64,000 bases of DNA, taken from NCBI RefSeq assembly GCF_003627995.1, contig NZ_CP032707.1, positions 607,501 to 671,500 of the forward strand. The letters run 5' to 3'. Positions 1 to 8,664 of this stretch are shown in pieces. Position 1 is the stretch's first letter, and each line of letters begins with the position of its first letter. The position numbers and the translations under genes are program-made. The notes beneath the pieces were generated by a model that worked only from the letters and a program-made list of their open reading frames with translations, ran no database searches and was not told the DNA's origin. The DNA comes from Brevundimonas naejangsanensis. GTDB lineage: Bacteria; Pseudomonadota; Alphaproteobacteria; Caulobacterales; Caulobacteraceae.

Positions 1-497
1 CCGACCTGGAGCTGATCGTCGCCGTGGTGAAGAAGGCCCGGGTCGAGACCATCGTCGAGAAGGCCGCCGAACTGGGCGCCAAGCGCGTGCGGCTGGTCCT
101 GACCCACCGCACCAACGCCGACCGTCTGCGCCTGGACCGGCTGGACGCCATCGCCGAGGAGGCCGCCGAGCAGACGGGCCGCCTGGACGTGCCGACCGTC
201 GACGATCCGGTGAAGCTGGACGCCATCCTCGACGGCTGGGAGGCGGGACGGCGGCTGATGTTCTGCGACGAGACCGGCGGCGCGCCGGCGGTGTCGGCCC
301 TGACCGAAGCGGGCGAAGGCAAGTGGGCCATCCTGATCGGGCCGGAGGGCGGTTTCTCGCCCGAGGAGGGCGAGCGGCTGCGGTCCCTGCCCTTCGCCAC
401 GGCCGTCTCCCTGGGGCCGCGCATCCTGCGCGCGGACACCGCCGCCATCGCCGCCATGACCCTGTGGCAGGCGGCCGTGGGCGACTGGGAACGCTAG
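1..497 (+). CDS. rsmE: 16S rRNA (uracil-1498-N3)-methyltransferase RsmE, 5' end missing
   Basis: This is the C-terminal two thirds of RsmE; the gene enters from the left edge and codons are in frame from base 3. RsmE is a SPOUT (trefoil-knot) enzyme that methylates U1498 of 16S rRNA in the 30S subunit. Seen here are the family stretches VKKARVETIVEKAAELG, LTHRTNADR and AAEQTGRLDVP, then the SAM-binding knot loops ILIGPEGGFSPEE and SLGPRILRADTAAIAAM. The stop at 495-497 lies 68 bases before gshA. No internal damage is visible. The true start is outside the window. Confidence 0.93.
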   Translation, partial: DLELIVAVVKKARVETIVEKAAELGAKRVRLVLTHRTNADRLRLDRLDAIAEEAAEQTGRLDVPTVDDPVKLDAILDGWEAGRRLMFCDETGGAPAVSALTEAGEGKWAILIGPEGGFSPEEGERLRSLPFATAVSLGPRILRADTAAIAAMTLWQAAVGDWER

Positions 498-565
498 AAG
501 TTTCCGCCGCCCCCTTGAGCGAGGCCGCCGCTTCGCCCATCTAGCCGCGACAGCAGAGGTTACAG

Positions 566-1927
566 ATGTCCGACACGGCGCCCCTTTCCCGCGATCAGCT
601 GATCTCCGCCATGTCCAAGGGCGAGAAGCCCGGCGACCAGTGGCGCATCGGCGCCGAGCACGAGAAATTCGGCTTCGACAAGTCGACCCTGCGCCGTCCG
701 GCCTATGACGGCCCGGGCGGCATCAAGGCCATGCTGGACGGCCTGACCCGCTTCGGCTGGACGCCGGTGCTGGAAGGCGATCACGTCATCGCCCTGGAGC
801 GCAAGAACGCCGAAGGCTTCACCGCCTCGATCAGCCTGGAGCCGGGCGGCCAGTTCGAACTGTCGGGCGCGCCGCTGCAGACCATCCACGACATCTGCAA
901 CGAGACCGGCCAGCACCTGATGGAGGTCAAGCAGGTCGCGGACCAGCTGAACCTCGGCTTCCTGGGCCTGGGCTTCGACCCGAAGTGGCGGCGCGAGGAC
1001 ATCCCCGTCATGCCCAAGGGCCGCTATGACATCATGCGCGCCTACATGCCCAAGAAGGGCAAGCTGGGCCTGGACATGATGCTGCGCACCTGCACCGTGC
1101 AGGCCAACCTCGACTTCGACAGCGAAGCCGACATGGTGATGAAGTTCCGCACGTCGCTGGCGCTGCAGCCCATCGCCACCGCCCTGTTCGCCAACAGCCC
1201 CTTCGTCGAGGGCCGACCCTCGGGCTTCCTGTCGGCGCGCGCCAACGTCTGGACCGACACCGACCCCGACCGCACCGGCATGCTGGACTTCGTCTTCCAG
1301 GACGGCTTCGGCTACGAGCGCTACGCCGACTATGCGCTGGATGCGCCCATGTATTTCGCCAAGCGCGGCCACACCTATGTCGACCTGTCGGGCCAGTCGT
1401 TCCGCGCCTTCATGGAGGGCCGGCTGGACGCCCTGCCGGGCGACCGCGCCACGGTCCAGGACTGGGCCGACCACCTGACCACCCTGTTCCCCGAGGTGCG
1501 GCTGAAGCAGTATCTGGAGATGCGCGGCGCCGACAGCGGACCGTGGAGCCGCATCTGCGCCCTGCCCGCCCTGTGGGCCGGAATCCTGTATGACGCGCCG
1601 TCGCTCGCGGCCGCCTGGGACCTGTGCAAGGACTGGGCGATCGAGGACCACGAGCGCCTGCGCCGCGACGTGACCCGCCTGGGCCTGAAGGCCGAGATCA
1701 ACGGCCGCAGCGTGCGCGACGTGGCCGTCGACATGGTGGCCATCGCCAAACAGGGCTTGAAGAACCGCGCCCGCTTCTCGGGCGGCATGGTGGACGAGCG
1801 CGGCTACATCACCGAACTGGAAGACATCGCCGACAGCGGCGTGACCCCGGCCGACCGCCTTCTGGAGCTGTACGAGGGCGAGTGGAAGGGCGACCTCAGC
1901 CGCCTCTACCGCGACTTCGCCTACTGA
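566..1927 (+). CDS. gshA: glutamate--cysteine ligase
   Basis: First enzyme of glutathione synthesis: it joins L-glutamate to L-cysteine using ATP in the cytoplasm. At 453 residues it has the length of the alphaproteobacterial and plant type of the enzyme rather than the E. coli type. Supporting stretches are WRIGAEHEKFGFD near the N-terminus (substrate and metal-binding region of the GCS2 fold), SLEPGGQFELSGAPL around residues 90-105, and the C-terminal RARFSGGMVDERGYI. The ATG follows a purine-rich AGAGG about 8 bases upstream. Placement just after rsmE is a common alphaproteobacterial order (established knowledge, from memory). Confidence 0.93.
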   Translation: MSDTAPLSRDQLISAMSKGEKPGDQWRIGAEHEKFGFDKSTLRRPAYDGPGGIKAMLDGLTRFGWTPVLEGDHVIALERKNAEGFTASISLEPGGQFELSGAPLQTIHDICNETGQHLMEVKQVADQLNLGFLGLGFDPKWRREDIPVMPKGRYDIMRAYMPKKGKLGLDMMLRTCTVQANLDFDSEADMVMKFRTSLALQPIATALFANSPFVEGRPSGFLSARANVWTDTDPDRTGMLDFVFQDGFGYERYADYALDAPMYFAKRGHTYVDLSGQSFRAFMEGRLDALPGDRATVQDWADHLTTLFPEVRLKQYLEMRGADSGPWSRICALPALWAGILYDAPSLAAAWDLCKDWAIEDHERLRRDVTRLGLKAEINGRSVRDVAVDMVAIAKQGLKNRARFSGGMVDERGYITELEDIADSGVTPADRLLELYEGEWKGDLSRLYRDFAY

Positions 1928-1991
1928 GGCCCTGCAAGGCGGCCTTAACCGGCGCGGCGTAAAAGCGGCGGCCAATGCGCAGGGATCGCCC

Positions 1992-3563
1992 ATGACCATC
2001 GCCTCGGCCGCCGCCTCACCGCTGACGGGACAACCGCAGACGGCGTGCGGCGAGGCGGCCGACCTGGCGACCTTCTTCGACGTGTCGCTGGATCTGCTGG
2101 TGATCCGCGACCTGGACGGCGCCATCGTGCGAGCCAGCGCCTCCTGGGCCGCCACCCTGGGCTATGCGCCCGACGACCTGGTCGGCCTGGCCATCCTGAC
2201 CCTGGTCCATCCCGACGACCTGCCCTGCACCCTGGACGCTGCGACCGAGGTCGAGAACCGCCGCCCCGGCGACCCGGTTCGCGGCCATGTGAACCGCTAT
2301 CGCCACCGCGACGGCCGCTACGTCACCCTGGAATGGCGGGCGCAGAAGTTCGGCGACCGCATCTACGCCGTGGCCCGCGACGTGACCGCCAAGATCGCCG
2401 CCGACCAGGCCCTGCTCGAGGCCAAGGCCGCCGCCGAGGCCGCCAGCCGCGCCAAGTCGGATTTCCTGGCCAATATGAGCCACGAGATCCGCACCCCGCT
2501 GAACGGGGTGATCGGCATCGTCGACGCCCTGTCGCGCACCGCGCTGTCGCCCGAACAGGCGGAGATGGTCAGCCTGATCAGCGCCTCGGGCGTGACGCTG
2601 CAGCGGCTGGTGTCCGACATGCTGGACGTGTCGCGCACCGAGGCCGGCGGGCTGGAGCTGGAGCTGCGACCCTTCGACCTGGACGAGGCCCTGGGCCCCG
2701 CGCTGGAAACCTTGCGCCTGCGCGCCGAGGACAAGGGCCTGGCCTTCCGGGTCGAGCGCCCGGCCCATGTGCGCGGCGTCTTCATGGGCGACAGCGTCCG
2801 CATCGGCCAGATCCTGGGCAATCTGCTGTCCAACGCCGTCAAATTCACCACCGAGGGCGCGGTCATCGTTCGGCTCGCCCTGTCGGAAAGCGACGGCGCC
2901 CCCGGCCTGCTGATGATCGAGGTCGAGGATACGGGCGTCGGCTTCGACGCCGATCACGCGGCCCGCCTGTTCCAGCGCTTCAGCCAGGCCGACAGCAGCA
3001 TCACCCGGCGTTTCGGCGGCACCGGACTGGGGCTCTCGATCTGCCGCTCCCTGACCGAGATGATGGGCGGGCGCATCGAAGCCGCATCCACCCCCGGCCT
3101 CGGCAGCCGCTTCCGCGTCGAACTGCCCCTGCCGCGCGCAAACGAGGTCGAGACGCGCGTCGCCGCCGCCGCGCTCCCGTCGCGGCCCCTGCGCGTGCTG
3201 CTGGCCGAGGACCATCCGGTCAACCAGCGCCTGGTTCAGCTGATCCTGGCCGACCACGCGGCCGAACTGGTCATCGTCGAGGACGGCGCCGAAGCCGTCG
3301 CCGCCTTCGAGGCCGGCCGTTTCGACGTGGTGCTGATGGATATGCAGATGCCGGGCATGGACGGGCTGACGGCGACCCGCGCCCTGCGCGCCGCCGAAGC
3401 CGTCCGCCCCGGAACGCCGCGCACGCCGATCCTGATGCTGAGCGCCAACGCCATGGCCGAGCACCGCGACGCCGCCCGCGACGCCGGGGCCGACCTGCAC
3501 CTGGCCAAGCCGATCACCGCGCGCGACCTGCTGACCGCCCTGGCCATGCTGGCGGCCGGCTGA
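1992..3563 (+). CDS. PAS-domain hybrid histidine kinase with C-terminal receiver
   Basis: A 523-residue cytoplasmic signalling protein with no membrane segment. Domains in order: PAS at about 25-135 (FFDVSLDLLVIRDLDGAIV), HisKA dimerisation and phosphoacceptor at about 155-220 with the H-box FLANMSHEIRTPLNGVIG (His is the autophosphorylation site), HATPase_c at about 265-380 with N-box GNLLSNAVKFT and G-boxes VEDTGVGF and GGTGLGLSI, then a receiver at about 395-520 (VLLAEDHPVNQRL, VVLMDMQMPGMDG, phosphoacceptor Asp in LMDMQ). The signal sensed by the PAS domain cannot be read from sequence. No response regulator or phosphotransferase gene is adjacent. AGGGA precedes the ATG. It converges with the deacetylase gene. 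Confidence 0.92.
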   Translation: MTIASAAASPLTGQPQTACGEAADLATFFDVSLDLLVIRDLDGAIVRASASWAATLGYAPDDLVGLAILTLVHPDDLPCTLDAATEVENRRPGDPVRGHVNRYRHRDGRYVTLEWRAQKFGDRIYAVARDVTAKIAADQALLEAKAAAEAASRAKSDFLANMSHEIRTPLNGVIGIVDALSRTALSPEQAEMVSLISASGVTLQRLVSDMLDVSRTEAGGLELELRPFDLDEALGPALETLRLRAEDKGLAFRVERPAHVRGVFMGDSVRIGQILGNLLSNAVKFTTEGAVIVRLALSESDGAPGLLMIEVEDTGVGFDADHAARLFQRFSQADSSITRRFGGTGLGLSICRSLTEMMGGRIEAASTPGLGSRFRVELPLPRANEVETRVAAAALPSRPLRVLLAEDHPVNQRLVQLILADHAAELVIVEDGAEAVAAFEAGRFDVVLMDMQMPGMDGLTATRALRAAEAVRPGTPRTPILMLSANAMAEHRDAARDAGADLHLAKPITARDLLTALAMLAAG

Positions 3564-3569
3564 TCCGCT

Positions 3570-4577
3570 TCAGAAGCCCGCCAGGAAGCCCGCCACGTTG
3601 TCGCCGAGCGCGCCGACCGCATAGCCGCCTTCCATGACGATCAGCGTCGGCCGCCCCAGGGCCGCGATGCGCCGCGCCAGCACCGGATAGTCCTCGGTCG
3701 CCAGCTTGAAGTGGGAGATGGGGTCCTGCTCCCAGGTGTCAGCGCCGAAGGACACCACCAGCAGCCCCGGATCGAAGGCGTCGATCGCCGCCAGGGCCTG
3801 GTCCAGCGCCGCCAGATAGGGCGCCGCCGTCGTGCCGCGCGGCAGCGGCAGATTGAGCGTCGCGCCCTGGCCTGGCCCCTCGCCGCGCTCGTCGGCGTGG
3901 CCCCAGTAGAAGGGGTATTCGGTCCTCGGATCGCCGTGGATCGAGGCGAAGAAGACCGAGCCGTCCTCCCAGAAGATGTCCTGGGTGCCGTTGCCGTGGT
4001 GATAGTCGACGTCGAGGACGGCGACGCGCGCGATCCCGCCGTCGCGCGCCGCCCGGGCGGCGATGGCGGCGTTGTTCAGGTAGCAGTAGCCGCCCAGATA
4101 GTCGGCCCCCGCGTGGTGGCCGGGCGGGCGGCACAGGGCGAAGGCGGCGCGCTCGCTCCCGTCCAGCAGCGGCTGCAGCGCCGTCAGCGCCGTCTGCGCC
4201 GCCCAATAGGCCGCCTCCCAGGTCTGGGCGGTGATCGGCGTCCCGGCGTCATAGGAGAAGCGGCCGAGCTGGGCGTCGATGCGGTCGAGCGCCAGCGGGC
4301 GACGCCGCACCACCGGCCAGGTGTAGCCCACGGCGTCGCCCTCGCGCCCGGCCGCCAGCCAGCGGGCGTGGGCCTGTTCGAGGAAGTCGAGGTATTCCGC
4401 CGTATGCACGCGCGCCAGCGGCCCTCGGCCGAAGTCCCGCGCCGGGGCCAGCGGCCCCAGCCGTTCGCGCAGCAGCTCGGCGCGCGACGGCGTTTCGTTG
4501 TGCGCGGTCCAGCCGCCGTTGTGCATCTCCAGCGCCGGCGCGTGCGCCAGCTGCCGCTCGTCGAACACCTTGAACAT
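3570..4577 (-). CDS. histone deacetylase family protein, acetylpolyamine amidohydrolase-like
   Basis: Zinc-dependent deacetylase of the arginase/HDAC fold, 335 residues. Core motifs: CRPPGHHAGADYLGGYCYLNN (active-site histidine pair), VAVLDVDYHHGNGTQDIFW (zinc-ligand Asp-x-His region) and VVSFGADTWEQDP (further ligand Asp), ending with the substrate-loop glycines MEGGYAVGALG. The start MFKVFDERQLAHAP resembles bacterial acetylpolyamine amidohydrolases, so acetylated polyamines or another small acylated amine are a likelier substrate than proteins (inference). It lies upstream of and convergent with the hybrid kinase; a TauE/SafE permease gene sits about 50 bases behind its start on the same strand. 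Confidence 0.88.
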   Translation of the reverse strand: MFKVFDERQLAHAPALEMHNGGWTAHNETPSRAELLRERLGPLAPARDFGRGPLARVHTAEYLDFLEQAHARWLAAGREGDAVGYTWPVVRRRPLALDRIDAQLGRFSYDAGTPITAQTWEAAYWAAQTALTALQPLLDGSERAAFALCRPPGHHAGADYLGGYCYLNNAAIAARAARDGGIARVAVLDVDYHHGNGTQDIFWEDGSVFFASIHGDPRTEYPFYWGHADERGEGPGQGATLNLPLPRGTTAAPYLAALDQALAAIDAFDPGLLVVSFGADTWEQDPISHFKLATEDYPVLARRIAALGRPTLIVMEGGYAVGALGDNVAGFLAGF

Positions 4578-4627
4578 GGCCTCTCCCCCGCCGCGTCGTG
4601 CGTGCCGGAGAACCGATCAGAAACGGC

Positions 4628-5419
4628 CTAGAAAAGCCAGCCCGCGACCACGACCCGCAGCGGATTGGCCGGGTCGGACAGCAGCCGCGCCGTGATGCCC
4701 AGGGAGATGACCACCAGCAGGGGCCGGATCAGGCGCGGGCCGAAGCGCATGGCCGCGTGCGAGCCCATCCGCCCGCCGACGAACTGGCCCACGGCCATGA
4801 GGCCCGCCAGGATCCAGACCACATGGCCGCCCGCCGCCAGCACGGCGATGCCGACGACGTTGCTCATCAGGTTCAGCGCCTTGGTGTGGGCCGTGGCCCG
4901 CGTCAGCCCCATGCCCAGCAGCATGACCAGGCTCAGCGCGAAGAAGGACCCCGTGCCCGGCCCGAAGAAGCCGTCGTAGAAGCCGATCCCGCCCGCCACG
5001 ACGGCGTAGGCCAGGGGCGTCAGCCGGGCGTGGGCGTCCTCGTCCGAGGCCTTGGGGCCGAACAGGAAATACAGGGCGATGCCGACCAGCAGCACCGGCA
5101 GGACGATCATCAGCCAGCGCGCGTCCACCAGGGTCACCGCGAAGGCCCCCAGCCCCGCCCCGACCGCCGTCAACAGCATCGGCCAGCGGATCAGGCGGAA
5201 ATCCACCCGCCCCTTGCGCCAGAAGTTCCACAGGGCCGAGCCCGTGCCGACGCTGCCCTGGACCTTGTTGGTGGCGATGGCGGCGACCGGGTTCAGCCCG
5301 ACCGACAGCAGGGCCGGCAGGGAAATCAGCCCCCCGCCCCCGGCGATGGCGTCGATGAAGCCGGCGACCACCGACGCCAGCCCCAGCAGGGCGATGATCT
5401 CAGGCGTCAGGTCGAACAC
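4628..5419 (-). CDS. TauE/SafE family sulfite/anion exporter, inner membrane permease
   Basis: A 263-residue polytopic membrane protein with about eight hydrophobic segments in two internally related halves. Diagnostic stretches are LASVVAGFIDAIAGGGGLISLPALLSVGL (first half; only its glycine-rich core AIAGGGGLIS need be matched), IATNKVQGSVGTGSALWNF, and in the second half GGIGFYDGFFGPGTGSFF and AHTKALNLMSNVVG. The family exports sulfite, sulfoacetate or related organic anions; the substrate here is unknown. It may be cotranscribed with the downstream deacetylase gene, but nothing in sequence ties the two functions. Confidence 0.88.
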   Translation of the reverse strand: MFDLTPEIIALLGLASVVAGFIDAIAGGGGLISLPALLSVGLNPVAAIATNKVQGSVGTGSALWNFWRKGRVDFRLIRWPMLLTAVGAGLGAFAVTLVDARWLMIVLPVLLVGIALYFLFGPKASDEDAHARLTPLAYAVVAGGIGFYDGFFGPGTGSFFALSLVMLLGMGLTRATAHTKALNLMSNVVGIAVLAAGGHVVWILAGLMAVGQFVGGRMGSHAAMRFGPRLIRPLLVVISLGITARLLSDPANPLRVVVAGWLF

Positions 5420-5606
5420 GCGCGCGGCACTCCAGCGAGGACCGCGCTATAGCCCCCGCCGCGACATTCTGCCACCGGGTCGGGATTGGGGGATGCGCCG
5501 GTTCCTGTCGGCGTTCAGGGATGAGGGCGATGGCGGCTGTCGACCGTTGCGGAGTTGAAGCTCTGCGGTTTGAGCTAAAAAGCGACAATGCAATCTGTGA
5601 CCGATT

Positions 5607-5635
5607 TTGACGCCTCTATTTGGCAGATTAGTTAT
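5607..5635 (+). promoter_or_regulatory. possible promoter of the low-G+C orphan gene
   Basis: TTGACG at 5607-5612 and AGTTAT at 5630-5635 are separated by 17 bases, in an AT-richer stretch 24 bases before the orphan gene's start. The -35 is good and the -10 is poor, so this is tentative. Confidence 0.3.
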
Positions 5636-5658
5636 GGACCATCAGGGGGAGAAAAATC

Positions 5659-6405
5659 ATGAGCCAAGTATCACGGGCAGCTCAGGAGTTTCGGCGTCGG
5701 ATCGAGGATGAAGCGCGCTTTCTTGAAACCTGCGAGGGCGGCGACCCAGGCACGCCCGATCGTCCGTCAATCTGGGTGCTCGGAATTGAACCAGGCTGGA
5801 GCTTGGCTGACAGCGTCGCCGCCGAGAAAGAGGATGCCAAAAGAGACGATCAGTTAGAGCAATACAGCATCGACCTTCAACTCAAATGGCCCTACAATCG
5901 CAACGCATTCAAACTTCTTGCCGCTCTCAACGGCATACCTATTGAGGATTACTTAAAATTTGCCAAGCGCGCTCGTCCATTTGAGCGAGGATCGTCAGGT
6001 TACTTCAAGGCCAACCTTTTTCCGGAACCGTTCAATAAAGTGGGCTCCTGGGACGCTGAAGCAACTAAATCGACTGGATTTCCAACGAAACAAGAATACC
6101 AAGAATGGCAGCGCAAGGTCCGCTTCGCTGTCATGCGCTCTTGGATCAAGAAGTGTCGCCCCAAGCTTGTAATTGGCACAGGGCTGACACACCTCGATGA
6201 CTTCCTGAACATCACAGAAACGAAAGAAACGCCTCCCACACATCGTTTTCAAGTGAATGGCCACTCCAAGAGGCTTCACGTCGCAAATTCGGGAGTTGTT
6301 CCGGTCGCCGTAGTTCCGCATCTCAGCGGCGGATCTCACGGATTGAACAGTGACGAAGCTACCCGAATTGCGGCCAAAATTATTTCAACGGCCATGAAAT
6401 ACTAA
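5659..6405 (+). CDS. orphan protein, possibly uracil-DNA-glycosylase superfamily fold
   Basis: A 248-residue soluble protein that I do not recognise as a named family. Seen: WVLGIEPGW at about 36-44, an asparagine/proline stretch KANLFPEPFN near 118, then RSWIKKCRPKLVIGTGLTHL at about 162-180 and PHLSGGSHGLNS near 225. A GxxPG loop early, a strand-ending P-x-x-VIGTG in the middle and a His-Ser loop near the end follow the usual order of the UDG fold (GxxPG, lG, HPS), so a uracil-DNA-glycosylase-like fold is my best guess (inference). GGGGGAG 8 bases before the ATG is a strong ribosome site. Base composition is close to half G+C by eye, unlike all neighbours, with ordinary AT-ending codons, which points to horizontal acquisition. 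It stands alone. Confidence 0.7.
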   Translation: MSQVSRAAQEFRRRIEDEARFLETCEGGDPGTPDRPSIWVLGIEPGWSLADSVAAEKEDAKRDDQLEQYSIDLQLKWPYNRNAFKLLAALNGIPIEDYLKFAKRARPFERGSSGYFKANLFPEPFNKVGSWDAEATKSTGFPTKQEYQEWQRKVRFAVMRSWIKKCRPKLVIGTGLTHLDDFLNITETKETPPTHRFQVNGHSKRLHVANSGVVPVAVVPHLSGGSHGLNSDEATRIAAKIISTAMKY

Positions 6406-6420
6406 TTTCCGATCCAAGCG

Positions 6421-6687
6421 GTGCTCGGCGCGGCCATGGGCCGGATTCCGGAGTTCCGTGGCGCCGCGGATTTCATCTAGCTGGGGCTGATCGCTTCAGG
6501 GGCGTCCTACGATCTCGCGAGCCGCCTGCACGTGGCCACCTTGAGCGGCGCCGCCGTGCTGTTGCTGCTCAACCGAACCCAGGAGCCGATCGGGGCCGAC
6601 CGAGACATGGATCGACGCCGCGCATCGGCTGCTGCAGCTCTTAAGTCGGCTCCCCTCGCCGACCTCCGACGGTTCCGCTTTCCGTAG
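6421..6687 (+). pseudogene. remnant reading frame interrupted by a stop
   Basis: The 332-base gap between the orphan gene and the DUF72 gene returns to high G+C at about 6420. One frame reads VLGAAMGRIPEFRGAADFI, then TAG at 6478-6480, then continues openly with LGLIASGASYDLASRL and HVATLSGAAVLLLLNRTQ to a stop at 6685-6687. There is no ribosome site or good start. A frame open on both sides of one stop, containing a hydrophobic segment, looks like a decayed gene end, but I cannot name the family. Chance openness in G+C-rich DNA is a real alternative. Confidence 0.3.
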
Positions 6688-6737
6688 CGAAGGCATGAAA
6701 TTCCTGCGATCAAGGCGGCCGAGCAGGAGGCGCAGCC

Positions 6738-7490
6738 ATGACAGGGTCCATCCACATCGGCGTCGGCGGCTGGACGTTCGAGCCGTGGCGCGGGGTCTTC
6801 TATCCCGAGGGGCTGGTGCAGAAGCGCGAGCTGGAGTTCGCCAGCCGGGCGCTGACGAGCATCGAGATCAACGGCACCTACTACTCCACCTTCAAGCCCG
6901 ACAGCTGGCGGAAGTGGCGCGACGAGACGCCGGACGGCTTCGTCTTTGCGGTCAAGGCCAGCCGCTACTGCACCAACAGGAAGGCGCTGTCGGAGGGCGG
7001 CGAGAGCTTCGAGCGCTTCCTGTCGCAGGGGCTGACCCTGCTGGGCGACAAGCTGGGGCCGATCAACTGGCAGTTCATGGGCACCAAGAAGTTCGACGCC
7101 GAGGACTTCGAGGGCTTCCTGAAACTGCTGCCCAAGGAGAAGGACGGGGTGCGGCTGCGCCACGCGCTGGAGGTGCGCAACCCGACCTTCGCCACCGAGC
7201 AATTCTATGACCTGGCGCGCAAATACGGGGCGGCCATCGTCTATGCGGTCGACGACGAGGAACCGACCTGGCCGCAGATCGACGAAGCGACGGCGGACTT
7301 CACCTATGCGCGGCTGATGTCCAGCCGCGAGGACGAGCCGACGGGCATGACCTCGGCCGAGCTGGACGCCGTGGCGAAACAGGCCCGCGGCTGGGCCGAG
7401 CGCGGCGACGTCTTCGCCTACTTCATCTCGGGAGCCAAGGTGCGGAACCCGGCGGCGGCGCAGGCGCTGATCGCCAAACTCAAGGACTGA
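6738..7490 (+). CDS. DUF72 domain-containing protein
   Basis: A 250-residue cytoplasmic protein of the DUF72 (YecE) family, a TIM-barrel family whose biochemical role is not established. Supporting stretches: IHIGVGGWTFEPWRGVFYP at the N-terminus, SIEINGTYYSTFKPDSWRKW, FVFAVKASRYCTNRKAL, and RHALEVRNPTFATEQF in the second half. Length is normal. AGGAGG stands about 7 bases before the ATG, a strong ribosome site. The zinc alcohol dehydrogenase gene begins 5 bases after the stop, so the two are probably cotranscribed. Confidence 0.9.
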   Translation: MTGSIHIGVGGWTFEPWRGVFYPEGLVQKRELEFASRALTSIEINGTYYSTFKPDSWRKWRDETPDGFVFAVKASRYCTNRKALSEGGESFERFLSQGLTLLGDKLGPINWQFMGTKKFDAEDFEGFLKLLPKEKDGVRLRHALEVRNPTFATEQFYDLARKYGAAIVYAVDDEEPTWPQIDEATADFTYARLMSSREDEPTGMTSAELDAVAKQARGWAERGDVFAYFISGAKVRNPAAAQALIAKLKD

Positions 7491-7495
7491 CCGCC

Positions 7496-8572
7496 ATGCC
7501 CATCGCCACGCGCGCCTTCGCCGCGACTGCCGCCGACCAGCCGCTGAGCCCCTACAGCTTCGAGCGGCGCGATCCGGGGCCGGACGACGTGGCGATCGAG
7601 ATCAAATACTGCGGCGTCTGCCACTCGGACCTGCATGTGGTGAAGAACGACATGGGCGGGACGCGCTATCCCATCGTGCCGGGCCATGAGATCGCCGGGG
7701 TGGTGACGGCGGTCGGCGCGAACGTCACGCGCTTCAAGGAAGGCGACCGCGTCGGCGTCGGCTGCATGGTCGACAGTTGCCGCACCTGTTCGGCTTGCCG
7801 CGAGGGGCTGGAGCAGTATTGCGAGCCGGGCATGACCCAGACCTACGGCTCGCGCGATCCCAAGGGCGCAGGCGTAGGCCAGACGATCACCCAGGGCGGC
7901 TATTCCGATCGCATCACCGTGGACCAGGCCTTCGTGCTGAAGATCCCCGACAGCCTGCCGCTGGACGCGGCGGCGCCCCTGCTGTGCGCCGGGATCACCA
8001 CCTGGTCGCCGCTGAAGACCTGGGGCGTGGGGCCGGGGTCGAAGGTGGCGGTGATCGGCCTGGGGGGCCTGGGCCATATGGCGGTCAAGCTGGCCGCCGC
8101 CCTGGGCGCGGAGGTCACGGTGCTGTCGACCTCGGACCGCAAGAGGGCCGACGCCGAGCGGATGGGGGCCAAACACTTCCTGATCAATTCGGACGCGGCG
8201 GCGATGAAGGCGGCGGCCGAAAAGTTCGACCTGATCCTCAACACCGTCTCGGCCACGCACGAGATCGCCAGCCATGTGAACCTGCTGGCGCGCGACGGGA
8301 CCATGGTCATGCTGGGCCTGACCACCGAGGCCCTGCCGGTCTTCGCCGTGCCCCTGCTGTGGCGGCGCCGCCGCATCGCCGGCTCGCTGATCGGCGGCGT
8401 CCGCGAGACCCAGGAGATGCTCGACTTCTGCGGCGAGCACGGCATCGCCTGCGACATCGAAGTCATCGCTCCCGACCAGATCAACACGGCCTATGAGCGG
8501 ATGGAACGTTCCGACGTGCGCTATCGCTTCGTCATCGACATGGCCCGAATGCAACCTTTGGGCGCGCCCTGA
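7496..8572 (+). CDS. zinc-dependent NAD(P) alcohol dehydrogenase, cinnamyl-alcohol-dehydrogenase type
   Basis: A 358-residue medium-chain dehydrogenase/reductase that interconverts alcohols and aldehydes. Catalytic zinc ligands are in CGVCHSDLH (Cys) and PGHEIAG (His-Glu); the four structural-zinc cysteines are in CRTCSACREGLEQYC. The Rossmann glycine motif is VIGLGGLGHMAVKLA, followed by STSDRKRADAERMGA, a loop with positive charge typical of NADP-preferring members (inference). Overall it resembles the YahK/CAD branch, active on a broad range of aldehydes. It follows the DUF72 gene by 5 bases. Confidence 0.92.
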   Translation: MPIATRAFAATAADQPLSPYSFERRDPGPDDVAIEIKYCGVCHSDLHVVKNDMGGTRYPIVPGHEIAGVVTAVGANVTRFKEGDRVGVGCMVDSCRTCSACREGLEQYCEPGMTQTYGSRDPKGAGVGQTITQGGYSDRITVDQAFVLKIPDSLPLDAAAPLLCAGITTWSPLKTWGVGPGSKVAVIGLGGLGHMAVKLAAALGAEVTVLSTSDRKRADAERMGAKHFLINSDAAAMKAAAEKFDLILNTVSATHEIASHVNLLARDGTMVMLGLTTEALPVFAVPLLWRRRRIAGSLIGGVRETQEMLDFCGEHGIACDIEVIAPDQINTAYERMERSDVRYRFVIDMARMQPLGAP

Positions 8573-8664
8573 CTTCTCGCGCCACGCTTGGCGGGCTAAG
8601 CATGGACCCAGGGGCTGAACGGCGTCGGACGGGCGACGTCGCGGCACAGGGACAGGATGGGCAA

